Source of the DNA: Rhynchospora pubera
Taxonomy: Eukaryota; Streptophyta; Magnoliopsida; Poales; Cyperaceae
Assembly (NCBI GenBank): GCA_028095005.1
Contig: CM051463.1
Location: forward strand, 6,370,295-6,434,294
DNA: 64,000 bases
Direction of reading: 5' to 3'
In this document: positions 34,449 to 44,490 of the stretch, in pieces
How positions within the stretch are numbered: the first letter of the stretch is position 1
How the letters are laid out: each line of letters begins with the position of its first letter
Translations under genes and position numbers: made by a program
The notes under the pieces: model-generated
The model's database searches: none
Seen by the model: only the letters and a program-made list of their open reading frames with translations
Told to the model about the DNA's origin: nothing

Positions 34449-34729
34449 AGGCCTGTCAAACGTGTGAAACGGAGACGGAACAGGCCGTTTCGTTTGTCGT
34501 TCCATTTCTGTGACGGTACACGTCGAAATTTTCGTTAGTCGTTCCGTTTTGACAGAACGTGAAGGAACGTCAAAATTTGAACTGTATTACACTGGAAAGT
34601 ATGAGTAAGTCTGTTCAGTTTAACCGTTCTGTTTTTTAAACGAAATAATTTTCTGTTTTGTTAATTAGCTATTCTGTTTCGATGGAACGGAACGGAAAAT
34701 GACGAAACGGTATATTGTTGATAGGCTAT
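34449..34729. mobile_element. hAT-like MITE with GAAACGG reiterations
   Basis: Ends AGGCCTGTCAAAC and ...GTTGATAGGCTAT are inverted. The flanks CCCTATGT (34441-34448) and CCCCATGT (34730-34737) match at 7 of 8 positions, a slightly decayed 8-bp target duplication. The interior has GAACGGAA- and GAAACGG-like words as in the element at 21684. Confidence 0.65.
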
Positions 34730-35020
34730 CCCCATGTGAGATGTTTGCATCACTTGATGTGTACGTTTAACCATGGACAAGGACTTCTACTAAATTTTTT
34801 TAAATGCACAAGTACTATATATTGATGAAGTTGTAACTCATCGTTAGTGGCTCTATGGATAACTAAACGATATTTGTTTGTTTGTTTGTTTGTGCGCTTT
34901 ATTTTTTGGATTATTTTTAAAATTTTCTACGGTACAAGATGGTAGAATCAGCAGATACATATAGGCAACTTAGTAAGGATAATCTTTTGCCAAGGGTAAG
35001 AAAATATTCTCGTTCCCTAT

Positions 35021-35250
35021 GGATGTGTTTGGATAGGTCGGGAATAAGGAATAAGAATAAGAAATTTCGGTTTGCGTGCTTATTTTTATTCTTGTGCAAC
35101 CCAAACAACTCAAGAATAAGGAATAAGGGTCCTTATTCCTATACTAACAAAACCATGGTATAAGAATAAGAAATAAGAATAAGCATGCAAACCGAAATTC
35201 CTTATTCCTATTTTCTATTCCCGACTTATTCTGTTGCATCCAAACACACC
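35021..35250. mobile_element. Small MITE, GGATGTGTTTGGAT ends, AATAAGGAATAAG interior
   Basis: GGATGTGTTTGGAT on the left and ATCCAAACACACC on the right are inverted repeats, and CTAT flanks both sides. The interior is also symmetrical: GAATAAGGAATAAGAATAAG against CTTATTCCTATTTTC. No coding content; the superfamily is not clear from the short flank. Confidence 0.65.
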
Positions 35251-35599
35251 CTATATTAATTTGTTACATGCAGTGATGCTGTGATGCACACAAATACATA
35301 ACATGTTGAAAGCGGGCATGTTCAATGATGCCCAAAAAAATGTCACCAAATTGGGCCTAAAATAAGCCCAATAACAAATATTCAACAAATATTTCGTACT
35401 CTCAAGAAATACTACGACGGATATAAAAATGAGCATTACCCATTTGTACCTATCTATTGGGCTATTGTAGAAATGTAAGTCGTCAGTAAATCCACAATTC
35501 CACGCTGCACTTCTCTCCGGAAACCGGAGCTGACAAATACAATCAAGTTTTTGAACAATCAAACAATCAAGTCTTAAAATGGAAAGGATGCTCTGACTG

Positions 35600-37130
35600 A
35601 AAAAAGGAAAATGCGACTCTGAATTGATTCATGCGTCCCTTCCCCTCTCCTCCCTTCTCCTTTTTTTTCGACCTTTCCCTTCCCCACTTCTTCCTACTCT
35701 CACGCGCCTTCCTGGCTCCGATCTTTCTCCTCACGTGCTCCTTCGTCTCCGCCAGTTCTTCCCACGCACCTTCCGTCTCCACCTGTTCTCCCCATGTGCG
35801 CCTCCTGTCTTCGTCTTTGTCGCCGTTGCGCCTCTCTCTCGTCGCTGTCGCGCCCTCTCTCTTGTCGCGCATCATCTCCCATGGCACACCCCTCCTCTCG
35901 CGCCTCTCCCGTCGCACACCTTTTTTCTCGTGCCTCTCCCATCGCACACCCCTCCTTCCCGTTGCATCACCCCACCTTCTTGTCACGTCACCTCCGCCCG
36001 TCAGCATTTATTTACTCCTTTATAGTTATTTAGTTACTCCTAACCAATAGTAGAATCCTATATCAATGTTATGTACTCCCTTATTCTTGATAAATACTCT
36101 TTCTATTATTCTAGTTACTCTCATGTGCTTGTTATTTACTCCCCTTATAGTGTTTAATTACTCCCTAATAAAGTTACACAAAGAGTTATTACTTACTCCC
36201 TTATTTTTGATAAATATTCCCTCCTATTATTGTAGTTACTCTCCTGTGCTTGTTATTTACTCATGCCATGCTGTTTAATTACTCCCTAATGAAATTACAC
36301 AAACAGTTATTATTTACTCTCTTATTTTTTATAAAAACTTCTTCATACTATTTTAGTTACTCTCATGTGCTTGTTATTTACTCCCACCATACTGTTTAAT
36401 TACTCCCTAATAAAGTTACACTAAGAGTTATTACTTACTCTCTTATTTTTTATAAATACACACTCTTACTATTTTAGTTACTTTTCTATGCTTGTTATTT
36501 ACTCCTCCATACTGTTTAATTACTCCCTAATAAAATTACACAAAAAGTTATTACTTACTCTTTTATTTTTTATAAATACTCCCTCCTAATATTTAAGTTA
36601 CTCCTCTATACTTATTATTTACTTCCCTCATAGTGTTTAATTACTCCTTGATAAAATTACACAAAGAGTTATTGCTTACTCGCCTGTATTAGTTATTTAC
36701 TCTCTTATAGTTATTTATTTACTTCAAAATCGTAACAGAACTAGATCAAAAACATCTTCTCTCTTCTCAACCTTCTCGATCTCCATTTTTTTTCTTTCTA
36801 TACCAGATCTGATCGGAGAAGGGATGAGGAGAATGGATGAGGAGATCAGAGGGAAGAGAAAGGATGCGAGTCGGAGAAGGACAAGTGTCGCGTGTGGAGA
36901 GGGAGTGGTGAGGGAAAGCGCATGAGGGCAAGAGAAGGACGCGAGTCGAAGGACAAGAGTCGCGTGTTGAGAGGGAGAGGCGAGGGGGGTGCATAAGGGG
37001 AGAGGAATGACGCGAGTTAGAGAAGGACACGAGTGGAGTGATGAAAGAAAGAGGTGAGGAGAGGCGCGTGAGAGAAGGGGAAGGGAGGGGAGTCGAGTTA
37101 GAGAAAATAACGTTAGGGGAGCACTCCCTT
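35600..37130. repeat. Strand-asymmetric block: C/T-rich left arm, 120-bp tandem repeat, G/A-rich right arm
   Basis: About 35630-36000 is strongly C/T-rich (repeated GCGCCTCTCCCGTCGCACACC-like words), and about 36780-37100 is strongly G/A-rich (GCGAGTCGGAGAAGGACAAG-like words). Their sequences look partly complementary, so the block may be one element with long imperfect inverted arms. Between them lies the tandem repeat at 36060-36720. Long open frames in the skewed arms are composition artefacts. Confidence 0.5.
36060..36720. repeat. About 120-bp tandem repeat, five to six copies
   Basis: The phrase GTTACTCTC(A/C)TGTGCTTG recurs, in diverging form, near 36114, 36234, 36356, 36477 and 36597. 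Each copy also has TTTAATTACTCCCTAATAAA and a TTATTTACTC phrase. Confidence 0.85.
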
Positions 37131-37376
37131 CTGGTTGCTTGATTGCTCAATCTCTGATTGTAATGAGTAATTCCCTCCAAGAATTACTTAAAGTCAATCA
37201 GAGTCTTGTACAATAAACAATCAGATGCGCGCGACTCTCACTCTTACCCTTATCCTCACGCTCACGCTCACCCTCACCCTCACACACGACATAGATCCTT
37301 CCTTCCTAAAAAGTTGAATCATAATCCATATGACAACCAAATTAGTCGAATAACGAGTAATTCTATCCTATGTCAA

Positions 37377-37625
37377 TTATACAAGTTCAAAAAGCCAATT
37401 CGATTGGACCATTCAATATGATCTTCATATTCAAATTTTATTAGAGACCAAATTTCATATATTTTTAAAATTCTTAACTAACTTTTAGATTTTTTTTTTT
37501 TGGTTATTGGATGATTCACAACTCTAAAAAAGAAATAATAAGAAAAAAGAACACCAATATGGGATAACATTAAACGGTTCAGATCTACCATAAATTTCTA
37601 CAATTCATATCTTATCTTATGGAAT
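37377..37625. repeat. Decayed hairpin-family copy
   Basis: GGACCATTCAATATGATCTT and AGAGACCAAATTTCATATAT match the left core of the hairpin family, and TTAAACGGTTCAGATCTACC its right core. The outer arms are lost. Confidence 0.5.
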
Positions 37626-37643
37626 TAACTGTGATTCAATCAA

Positions 37644-37776
37644 CGAGCAATGCACCTTGACTCTTTGAGTGAAAGATCGCAGGTTCGAAACCCGGCTGGG
37701 GGGTCTTTCATAGACATTTAATTTAAAAATAAGTTGGGTGGCTTGGACCTCCAATTTATCTTCAATAAAAAAAAAT
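37644..37776 (+). mobile_element. 5'-truncated tRNA-derived SINE
   Basis: A perfect 14-bp direct repeat TGTGATTCAATCAA flanks it (37630-37643 and 37777-37790). It contains an RNA polymerase III B-box GGTTCGAAACC (about 37682-37692) and ends in AATAAAAAAAAAT. A long target duplication plus an A-rich tail are hallmarks of LINE-mediated insertion. No good A-box precedes the B-box, so the 5' end is probably truncated or decayed. It lies just right of the decayed hairpin copy. Confidence 0.75.
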
Positions 37777-37896
37777 TGTGATTCAATCAAACGTGTTTCA
37801 CTAAATTCATTCTCGTTAAAAAGATTATACGATGTAACGTGAAAATCATGTTTTTTTTAAACTTAAATCGGCAATTAAAAGGGGTAAAGCAAGCCT

Positions 37897-37899
<3 letters not shown>

Positions 37900-37952
<53 letters not shown>
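37900..37952. repeat. (TA)n microsatellite
   Basis: About 26 uninterrupted TA dinucleotides abut the left end of the next hairpin element. Confidence 0.9.
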
Positions 37953-37956
<4 letters not shown>

Positions 37957-38354
37957 AGCTACGGTGAGTCGCGACTCACGGACCCTCCGGTGAGTCGCGA
38001 CCAAAACTCCTAGATCTAGATCAAAATGACCGATCCAAACCGTCTAACATGATCTCCCTATTGAAATCTCCGTGCAAACCAAATTTTCTATTTTTTCGAA
38101 ATTTTTAAGTATTTTTTTTCGGATTTTTAAAAACTAATGTTTTTGAATGGTTCAGAACCAATTAGATTAACGATTTTTTTAAATTTCAAAAAAATACTTA
38201 AAAATTTCGAAAAAATGAAAAATTTGGTCTACAAGGAGATGTCAATAGGAAGATCATATTGGACGGTTTGGATCAGTCATTTTGATCTAGATCTAGGAGT
38301 TTTTGTCGCGACTCACCGGAGGGTCTGTGAGTCGCGACTCACCGTAGCTAAACT
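37953..38354. mobile_element. Hairpin MITE, TAGCTACGGTGAGTCGCGAC arms
   Basis: The left end GTTAAGCTACGGTGAGTCGC and right end GCGACTCACCGTAGCTAAAC form an inverted repeat that continues inward for about 180 bp. The core, GACCGATCCAAACCGTCTAA then GATCTCCCTATTGAAATCTC, is almost the same as in the element at 20983. It lies between (TA)n on the left and (TA)n(GA)n on the right. Confidence 0.8.
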
Positions 38355-38394
38355 CTATATATATATATATATATAAGAGAGAGAGAGAGAGAGA

Positions 38395-38804
38395 GAATTT
38401 CTATTGTGAACCATGATGCATAGAGGCTTCCGTGCACCATGACCGTTTTGGTTAGTAATTTTGCAAAATGACAAATCTAAATTAGCCAACCCAATCTATA
38501 TATTGAAATCTCATAGAAAACAAAATTTTACAATTTTTTATATTTTTTTACTATTTTTTTATTTTTTAAAGCTTGCCATTTTTTGCCACAAAATACACTA
38601 ATTTGTAGCAAAAAATAGCAAGTATTAAAAAATTCGAATAAAATAGTAAAAAAATTTCAAAAATTGTAAAATTTTGTTTTATATGATATTTCAATATATA
38701 GATTGAGTTTGTTAAATTAGATTGAAAATTTGTGAAAATCACTGACCAAAACGGTCATGGTACACGGAAGCTTCTATGCATCATGGTTCACAATATATTT
38801 ACTC
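38395..38804. mobile_element. Hairpin MITE, TATTGTGAACCATGATGCAT arms
   Basis: TATTGTGAACCATGATGCAT on the left is mirrored by ATGCATCATGGTTCACAATA on the right, and ACCGTTTTGGT by ACCAAAACGGT further in. It begins directly after (TA)n(GA)n and ends before another (TA)n(GA)n. The central part has the same poly-A/T layout as its relatives. Confidence 0.8.
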
Positions 38805-39068
38805 TATATATATAGAGAGAGAGAATAACTAATGTGCACTGGAGTGCATAAGGGGTTTTATGCACTGGAATCTGTACCGTTCGATGCGCATCAATATTCG
38901 CACAGATCTGCGTCGCTGGATCGAAACGATATGTTGTTCCTTCAATACTCTCCGCCTCTCTCTCTTTTATCCGTAGCCCCTTTCTAAAACCTAGATTGTC
39001 TCCGCCTCACCTCTTTTTTGTCTTCTCTGACCAAATAGGAATTGCGAAAATGTCTTCTCCGCCTCCTC

Positions 39069-39260
39069 CAATGACGTAGCACCTCCAAGTCCTTTCCGCT
39101 AAACCAAGTTGTCATCCTCACGCCTATCTTCTTTACTTCTTCTTTGCCTCCAGGTGACGTATCACCTTTGAGTCTTCTACACTAAACCAAGTTGTCGCCT
39201 CTTCTGCACTAAACCTTCAAGTCTTCTCTGCCTCCAGTGACGTAGCACCTATCTTCTCCG
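39069..39260. repeat. About 82-bp degenerate tandem repeat in the MULE leader
   Basis: TGACGTAGCACCT or TGACGTATCACCT recurs near 39072, 39155 and 39238, with CACTAAACC/CTAAACCAAGTTGTC and CTCCAGTGACGT in between. It lies in the presumed leader of the transposase gene. Confidence 0.6.
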
Positions 39261-39711
39261 CCTCGATCTCCCTGCTTCACACTCGCCTCTTCCTTTCTGA
39301 CCATAGCGAGTATACCGTCAGGTTCGTGCTTCTCTCTCTGACCTAGTTTTCTTTTAGAAGTGTTTAGTAAATTGAATAAAGGAGAGAGCAATTAAAGTAG
39401 CGAACTACATCTATTCTGAGTTTTGTTCTCTCATTGTTAGTCTACCAGACTGATTTTCAGGAATTTTTGCTTTGTTTTGTAATTTTGATTGTACCAAAAA
39501 GAGCCTTTCTGAGGCCGAAGCACTTTGGGCTTACTTTAATTTTTATTGTACTACCTATACGTAGATTAAGAAAGGTCATAATATGATTGGTAAGAGATTA
39601 TATTTGTTTTAGAAAATTACTACCGAAATTGAAAAATCAGAGAATGATTGAGTGATTATAACTACTGCCTTTTACTAAATCTGAATTTGCAGAATCAGTC
39701 AAAAGAGAGAC

Positions 39712-42324
39712 ATGAGTGAGAATGAGCATGTTGCAGAATCTGAGAAGAGAGACATGAGTGAGAATGAGCATGTTGCAGGATCTGATAATGATGACAGTAG
39801 ATTTGCACGGGTGCAGGTAATTGTCCCACTTGTTTATGAAATATAAATCTATTGAAATTAGTAATTGAACAATTGGTAACTATATTTTCTATGTCTTAAA
39901 TTATGACAGATCAATGATCCTTATATTGATTTGGAGAAGGTGATTGAAGAAGAGAGTAGGAAACTAGAAAGTATTGAGATTCATGTTGGCAAAGAGTTCA
40001 AATCACCTGATGAGGCATATGGTTTCTACAATCTATATGCCTTAGTCAAAGGGTTTAGCATCCGTAGGAACCAGAGAGAGATATCAAGGAAGGGGCTTTC
40101 TGGCCTGAAATTTGTTTGCTCTAAACAAGGATTATCTCAAAGACAGAAGCATAAGGGTAGGCCAGCAGATAGTTCAAGCAAGCCAAAAACACCTGAAAAG
40201 GAGAGATCATCTACAAGAACAGAGTGTAAGTCATACATGAGATGCAAGCTGGTAGATGGCAGCATTTGGCAAGTTTCAAGGTTCCATGATGAGCATAATC
40301 ATGAACTAGCCTCCAATTCTCCATCCAAGTTAAGAAAATCTTCGGTCTCATAGATGTCTAACAATGCAAGACATAGAAATAATTCGGACTTTGAGTGATC
40401 AGAATGTAGGGCCCTCTAAAATAGCAGAGTATTTGGCTCAACTACATGGTGGAAAGAGAAAGGTGCTATTTAGGCCGAAGGATGTGAGCAATGTGATTGC
40501 AACAAATAATAAGAAACTCATTGGTGTGGATATTGATAGAACTCTGTTGTTTTTTCAAAGGAAGCAAGCAGATGACCCTGAGTTTTTCTATTCCATAGAT
40601 GCAGATGAGGATGGATTTGTGAAGCACATATTTTGGGCTGATGGAAGGGCTGGAAGGGCTTACCTAGAATTTGGTGATGTTGTTACCTTCGATACGACAT
40701 AAAACACCAATAAATATAGCATGCCTCTGGCACCCTTCATTGGAGTAAATCACCACCGACAATCAATTTTTTTTGGAATGGCCTTGGTTAGATCGGAGAA
40801 TACCGACAATTTCTGTTGGCTGTTTGAAACATGGCTGAAAGCTATGTATGGTAAACACCCACCGGTTATCATTACCGATCAAGACCCGGCAATGAGGAAG
40901 GCCATTAAGATTGTGTTTCCCAATGCAGTTCATAGGTGTTGTCAATGGCATGTAATGCGGAAGGCCAGAGAAAAATTAGGATCACTATATGGAAAAATTC
41001 CAACACTGTCAAATGATTTGGGATCAGTGATTAATTGTACCTTGACAGTATCAGAATTTGAGGATGCCTGGGCAGCAATGCTTGAGAAGCACAAGTTGAA
41101 GGATAACAACCATTTGAAGAATATGTTTGAAAGCCGTGAGGAATAGGTTCCAGCCTACTTTCGAGGGTTATTTTTTGCAGAAATGACAACCACCCAACGG
41201 AGTGAGAGCATGAATGCACTCTTCAAGATGTGGGTAACTACTCATACCTCTATTTATAAATTTGTTTGTCGGATTGATAACATCATTGAGAATATTTGTC
41301 AAAGAGAAGGTGATGAGGACATGAGAACAATGAATGAGGACCCACCATTATGGTCAAAGTTTCCTCTAGAGTTGGATGCACGCCGGGTATATACAAGAAA
41401 GGCTTTTTCTGTATTTAAAGAGTTGCTAAAAGATAGTTGCCTTAGTATTGTAAAAGAGATAGCGCGAGATCAGCTATATGAGGTTGAAATCAAGGACAAT
41501 CCTGACTTTAAGCATTGGGTACCAGTGTCATATCTGGTGAAGGTTGACAAAGAAGCTGAACTGTACTCATGTAATTGCAAAGGATTTGAATTTGAAGGAC
41601 TTCTCTGTCCACATGCCATGAAAGTGATGTGGATTCATGGAATCCAGCATCTGCCTTCACACTACATCTTAAAGAGATGGTGTAGGGATTCCAATGCTAA
41701 TATCAAAAGGCCTGTAAATGAAAGGAGTAGAGATGGGAACTCTCTTGCTCTACAAATGTTTAGAGCCACAACATTAAAAGTACAATTTAGCCAGCTTGTT
41801 GATTTGGCTTCAAAAGATGCTCAATCTTTTAATCTTGTGGAGGGTAAGCTAAATGAATTACTTACTCAAGTACAGCCACTGCAGTTAGAGGATTTGAGTA
41901 AAATACCAGAGTACAGGGCATCAAATGAAGAGTCTGTAAAATACCAGAGTACAATACATGTAGAGGATGATGTTGTGTTTCGCGATCCTCCAATTTCAAA
42001 ATGTAAAGGCAGAAAGAAAAGACCATTACGTTGGAAGACTGCAGTAGAGAAAGCTCCTATCAAGGGAAGAACATGCAGCTATTGTGGAATAATGTCTAAG
42101 CATAACATTAGAACCTGTCCCAAGGTAGGTTGCAATAGATTAACCATGTTAAAGTCATGTTTTAAATTCTAGGTTTTTAGAAACTAATTAACCTCTGCTA
42201 CAAATTTCAGAAACTAGAAGATCAAGGAAGAGGGAAGAAAGTTGATGGAGAAGATGTTGACGGAGAAGAGCATGATGAAGAAGAAGACTATGAAGAAGAG
42301 GACGATGAAGAAGACTATGAATGA
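39712..42324 (+). pseudogene. FAR1/FHY3-type MULE transposase, broken by one frameshift and two stops
   Basis: Exons 39712-39816, 39910-42124 and 42211-42324. Exon 1 contains a 39-bp duplication, so MSENEHVA appears twice. Domains in order: a FAR1 zinc-binding DNA-binding region (from about 39970, GKEFKSPDEAYGFYNLYA, with MRCKL...FHDEHNHEL); a MULE transposase domain with the expected acidic positions in VVTFDTT, IITDQDPAM and TTTQRSESMNA; a SWIM finger CNCKGFEFEGLLCPHAMKV; a C-terminal CSYCG...CPK knuckle; and an acidic tail ending EEDYE. Breaks: a frameshift near 40330-40345 plus TAG at 40351; TAA at 40700 where the family has Tyr (FDTTYNTNKY); TAG at 41144 where it has Trp (REEWVPAYF). All other sequence reads cleanly, so decay is recent. 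This could be a domesticated FAR1-related gene rather than a mobile one, but the repeat-rich setting favours a transposon. Confidence 0.88.
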
Positions 42325-42917
42325 GATGATTTAAGTATTACTTTTTGTGATTAGTATATGACTAATTATTGCATTTTGTGATTAGAAAATGACAAAGCAA
42401 ACTTCTAAGTTAGCATGACTAAGAGAAAATTGTAATTGATTTATTACTTTTTTGTGATCTGTATGTAAGTTAGCATGATTAAGAAAAAGTGATAATTGAA
42501 CTTCTTGTTATGGCTATATGTCTTGCTTTATCTGTATTTAAGTTTGATGTGTTAAAAGCTGCTTGATATGCTATTTCAGTTTGATATGTTGCTTTATTAT
42601 TTCAGTTTGATATGCTGCTTGATATGCTAAACGAGACTAATTTTAAGTTGGTACCAGCCATGTGTGGCCATTTTAAGTCTGTATCGGTTGGTACCAACCA
42701 TGCAAGGCTGAGACTAATGTAACTACTTCTAACTTCTTAAGCATCATGTAGTCCATACGCCACACAATTAAGAGTGTATCGCTATAATTTTAAGTTGGTA
42801 CCAGCATGTAGTCCATACGCCAATAAGAAAATTGACATAACCAAGTCAAATTTTCCAATTCACAGGATTTCCAATTAAATCTTCATAAAAGTCAATACAA
42901 GAAATTACAAGCATTCT

Positions 42918-43322
42918 TCATTTGAAAATTACAACAATCAAAAGAAAAATAATAAACGCAAGCCATTTCTTCAATTGCTTGCACTTGTCATCAAGGATTT
43001 CCAATTGCTTCCACTTTTCATCAAGAATTTGTAATTTCTTCAGCTTATCATCAACGATTTCTAATTGCTTCAACTTTTCATCAACTACTTCCACTTGCTT
43101 CTTCAATGTTTGCAATTGTATTTTAAGGTCTATAGGACCGAAGTTGATCTCATCGTGCCATCCAACAAAGACATTACATAAATTACATGAGTAGAACACT
43201 CGACCTCTATTTCTTGGCGTGTCCGCAACCCTCACAGGAACACATTGGTTACCACAATCTGGGCACTGAGGAGATGACCCACCCAAATGCCATCCATTGG
43301 TTTGGCTACTTTGACTGCTCAT
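42918..43322 (-). CDS. GRF-type zinc-finger protein with coiled coil and C-terminal membrane anchor
   Basis: A single exon of 134 aa on the minus strand, starting at the ATG at 43322 (MSSQSSQTNGWH). Residues 19-55 hold a GRF-like zinc motif: CPDCGNQCVPVRV, then GRVFYSCNLC and FVGW. Residues about 69-117 are a coiled coil made of near-identical ten-residue units (LKQLEIVDDK, LKKLQILDEK, WKQLEILDDK). Residues about 119-133 (WLAFIIFLLIVVIF) are a hydrophobic tail anchor. Small plant proteins of this layout (At4g04775-like) are abundant in many genomes. It faces the FAR1 transposase gene tail to tail, about 600 bp away, and its frame is intact. Function is unknown; it may be a second gene of the transposon or a neighbour caught up with it. 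Confidence 0.75.
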   Translation of the reverse strand: MSSQSSQTNGWHLGGSSPQCPDCGNQCVPVRVADTPRNRGRVFYSCNLCNVFVGWHDEINFGPIDLKIQLQTLKKQVEVVDEKLKQLEIVDDKLKKLQILDEKWKQLEILDDKCKQLKKWLAFIIFLLIVVIFK

Positions 43323-43831
43323 TAGTAATCCTAACAAAAAAAATTAACAACCTTAAATAGTGATTCTCATAACCTTCTTGTAATCTTATTTTAATGCTGA
43401 AATGACATGTAATTAAATTAAAGGTACTAGTACTTAGGGTCTAAACTAGCCCCAAAAAAAAAACCTAACTAATAAATAAAAATGAAATACTAAATAAGAT
43501 GAATGCAAAATTTGACACACCAAAAGAAAGCTCTGAGGGCACAATCTTTTGAGGCACGAATGAGGACAAAAACCTGATTTTTCATTTTTACAAATTTGTA
43601 TAAATTGTGATGAAAAAGCACTGCAAACATTATAACATATTTTTAAAATGTGGTTATAGAATTGATGTGCATCAAGGGACTAGGTAATTCATTTGAATGG
43701 TCTAGTTGATTGATATGATTGCTCTATATTAGATTAAAAGAAATGAAATTTTGGTGCAACAGAGTATTATTTCGAAGTAATAAGAAAATTCGATTTACGT
43801 CATTCCTACAAATATATCTCCTCATCAAATC

Positions 43832-43832
43832 A

Positions 43833-43865
<33 letters not shown>

Positions 43866-43872
43866 CATAATC

Positions 43873-43955
<83 letters not shown>
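43832..43955. repeat. (AAT)n-(GAT)n trinucleotide microsatellite
   Basis: About 25 AAT units with two CAT interruptions are followed by about 13 GAT units. It yields an apparent poly-Asn/poly-Asp frame that is not a gene. Confidence 0.95.
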
Positions 43956-44099
43956 ATATAACGTTTATGTGTAGCGCATAAAATGCATTACTTTACTAGA
44001 TTTTCATCACTAAATTGAACTGTATATGAGTATATCTCTGACACCTCATTCGGATATCAGTAATGTATACTTTATTGCAGAGCAATTGGTGATTAATTA

Positions 44100-44490
44100 G
44101 GAGTAATGCCAGAATCAAACATATAGGATGTCAAACACGATCCAAACGTCGATTATTAAAATTTTAAACGGCCGATCTAAACCGCTCAATATAATCTTTA
44201 TATTAAATATCCTTGAAAATTAAATTTTATATTTTTTCAAATTTTCTTACTATTTTTTTCGAATTTTCGAAATTAGAGGGTTCATAACTTTTTAGATTGA
44301 GCATATTCAAAAATTCCAAAAAAATAGTAAAAAAATTTGAAAAAAATATAAAATTTAGTCTCCACGAAGATTTTATAATGTAGAACAATTTGAACGATTT
44401 GAATCGGTCATTTTAATTTTAAAAATTAAAATTTTATCATGTTGGACAAGTATATTTGTCTTATATATTTGACACTAGCCACTCCCATTA
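44100..44490. mobile_element. Hairpin MITE, diverged, TCAAACATATAGGA arms
   Basis: AATCAAACATATAGGATGTC on the left pairs imperfectly with the right end (reverse complement GTCAAATATATAAGACAAAT). The core GGCCGATCTAAACCGCTCAA pairs with TTGAACGATTTGAATCGGTC. It is an older, more diverged copy than those at 20983 or 37953. Confidence 0.65.

Larger units (their letters stand above)
38827..43690. mobile_element. Decayed FAR1-type Mutator-like element (MULE), approximate limits
   Basis: The left limit is set where (TA)n(GA)n gives way to ATAACTAATGTGCACTGGAG and a repeated TGCATAAGG / TATGCACTGG palindrome. A subterminal word GATGCGCATCAAT near 38895 has a possible inverted partner GATGTGCATCAA near 43665, which would place the right end near 43690. 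The terminal repeats themselves are not convincing there, so the right limit is a guess. Inside are the FAR1 pseudogene (39712-42324) and the opposite-strand GRF gene (42918-43322). Confidence 0.45.

Noticed and set aside
35567..36050. Four overlapping frames of 80-146 codons on both strands
   Set aside because: The sequence is strongly C/T-skewed so stops are rare in all frames; the proteins are Ser/Pro/His- or Arg/Glu-rich with no motif.
37644..37715. A tRNA gene, because of the GGTTCGAAACC B-box
   Set aside because: No paired acceptor or anticodon stem; direct repeats and an A-rich tail show it is a SINE.
43340..43720. A clear right terminal inverted repeat of the MULE
   Set aside because: Only a short subterminal word (GATGTGCATCAA) resembles the left end; the outer 50 bp do not match, so the boundary is left approximate.
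43719..43961. Frame with poly-Asn followed by poly-Asp
   Set aside because: Entirely due to the AAT/GAT microsatellite; no conserved sequence on either side.
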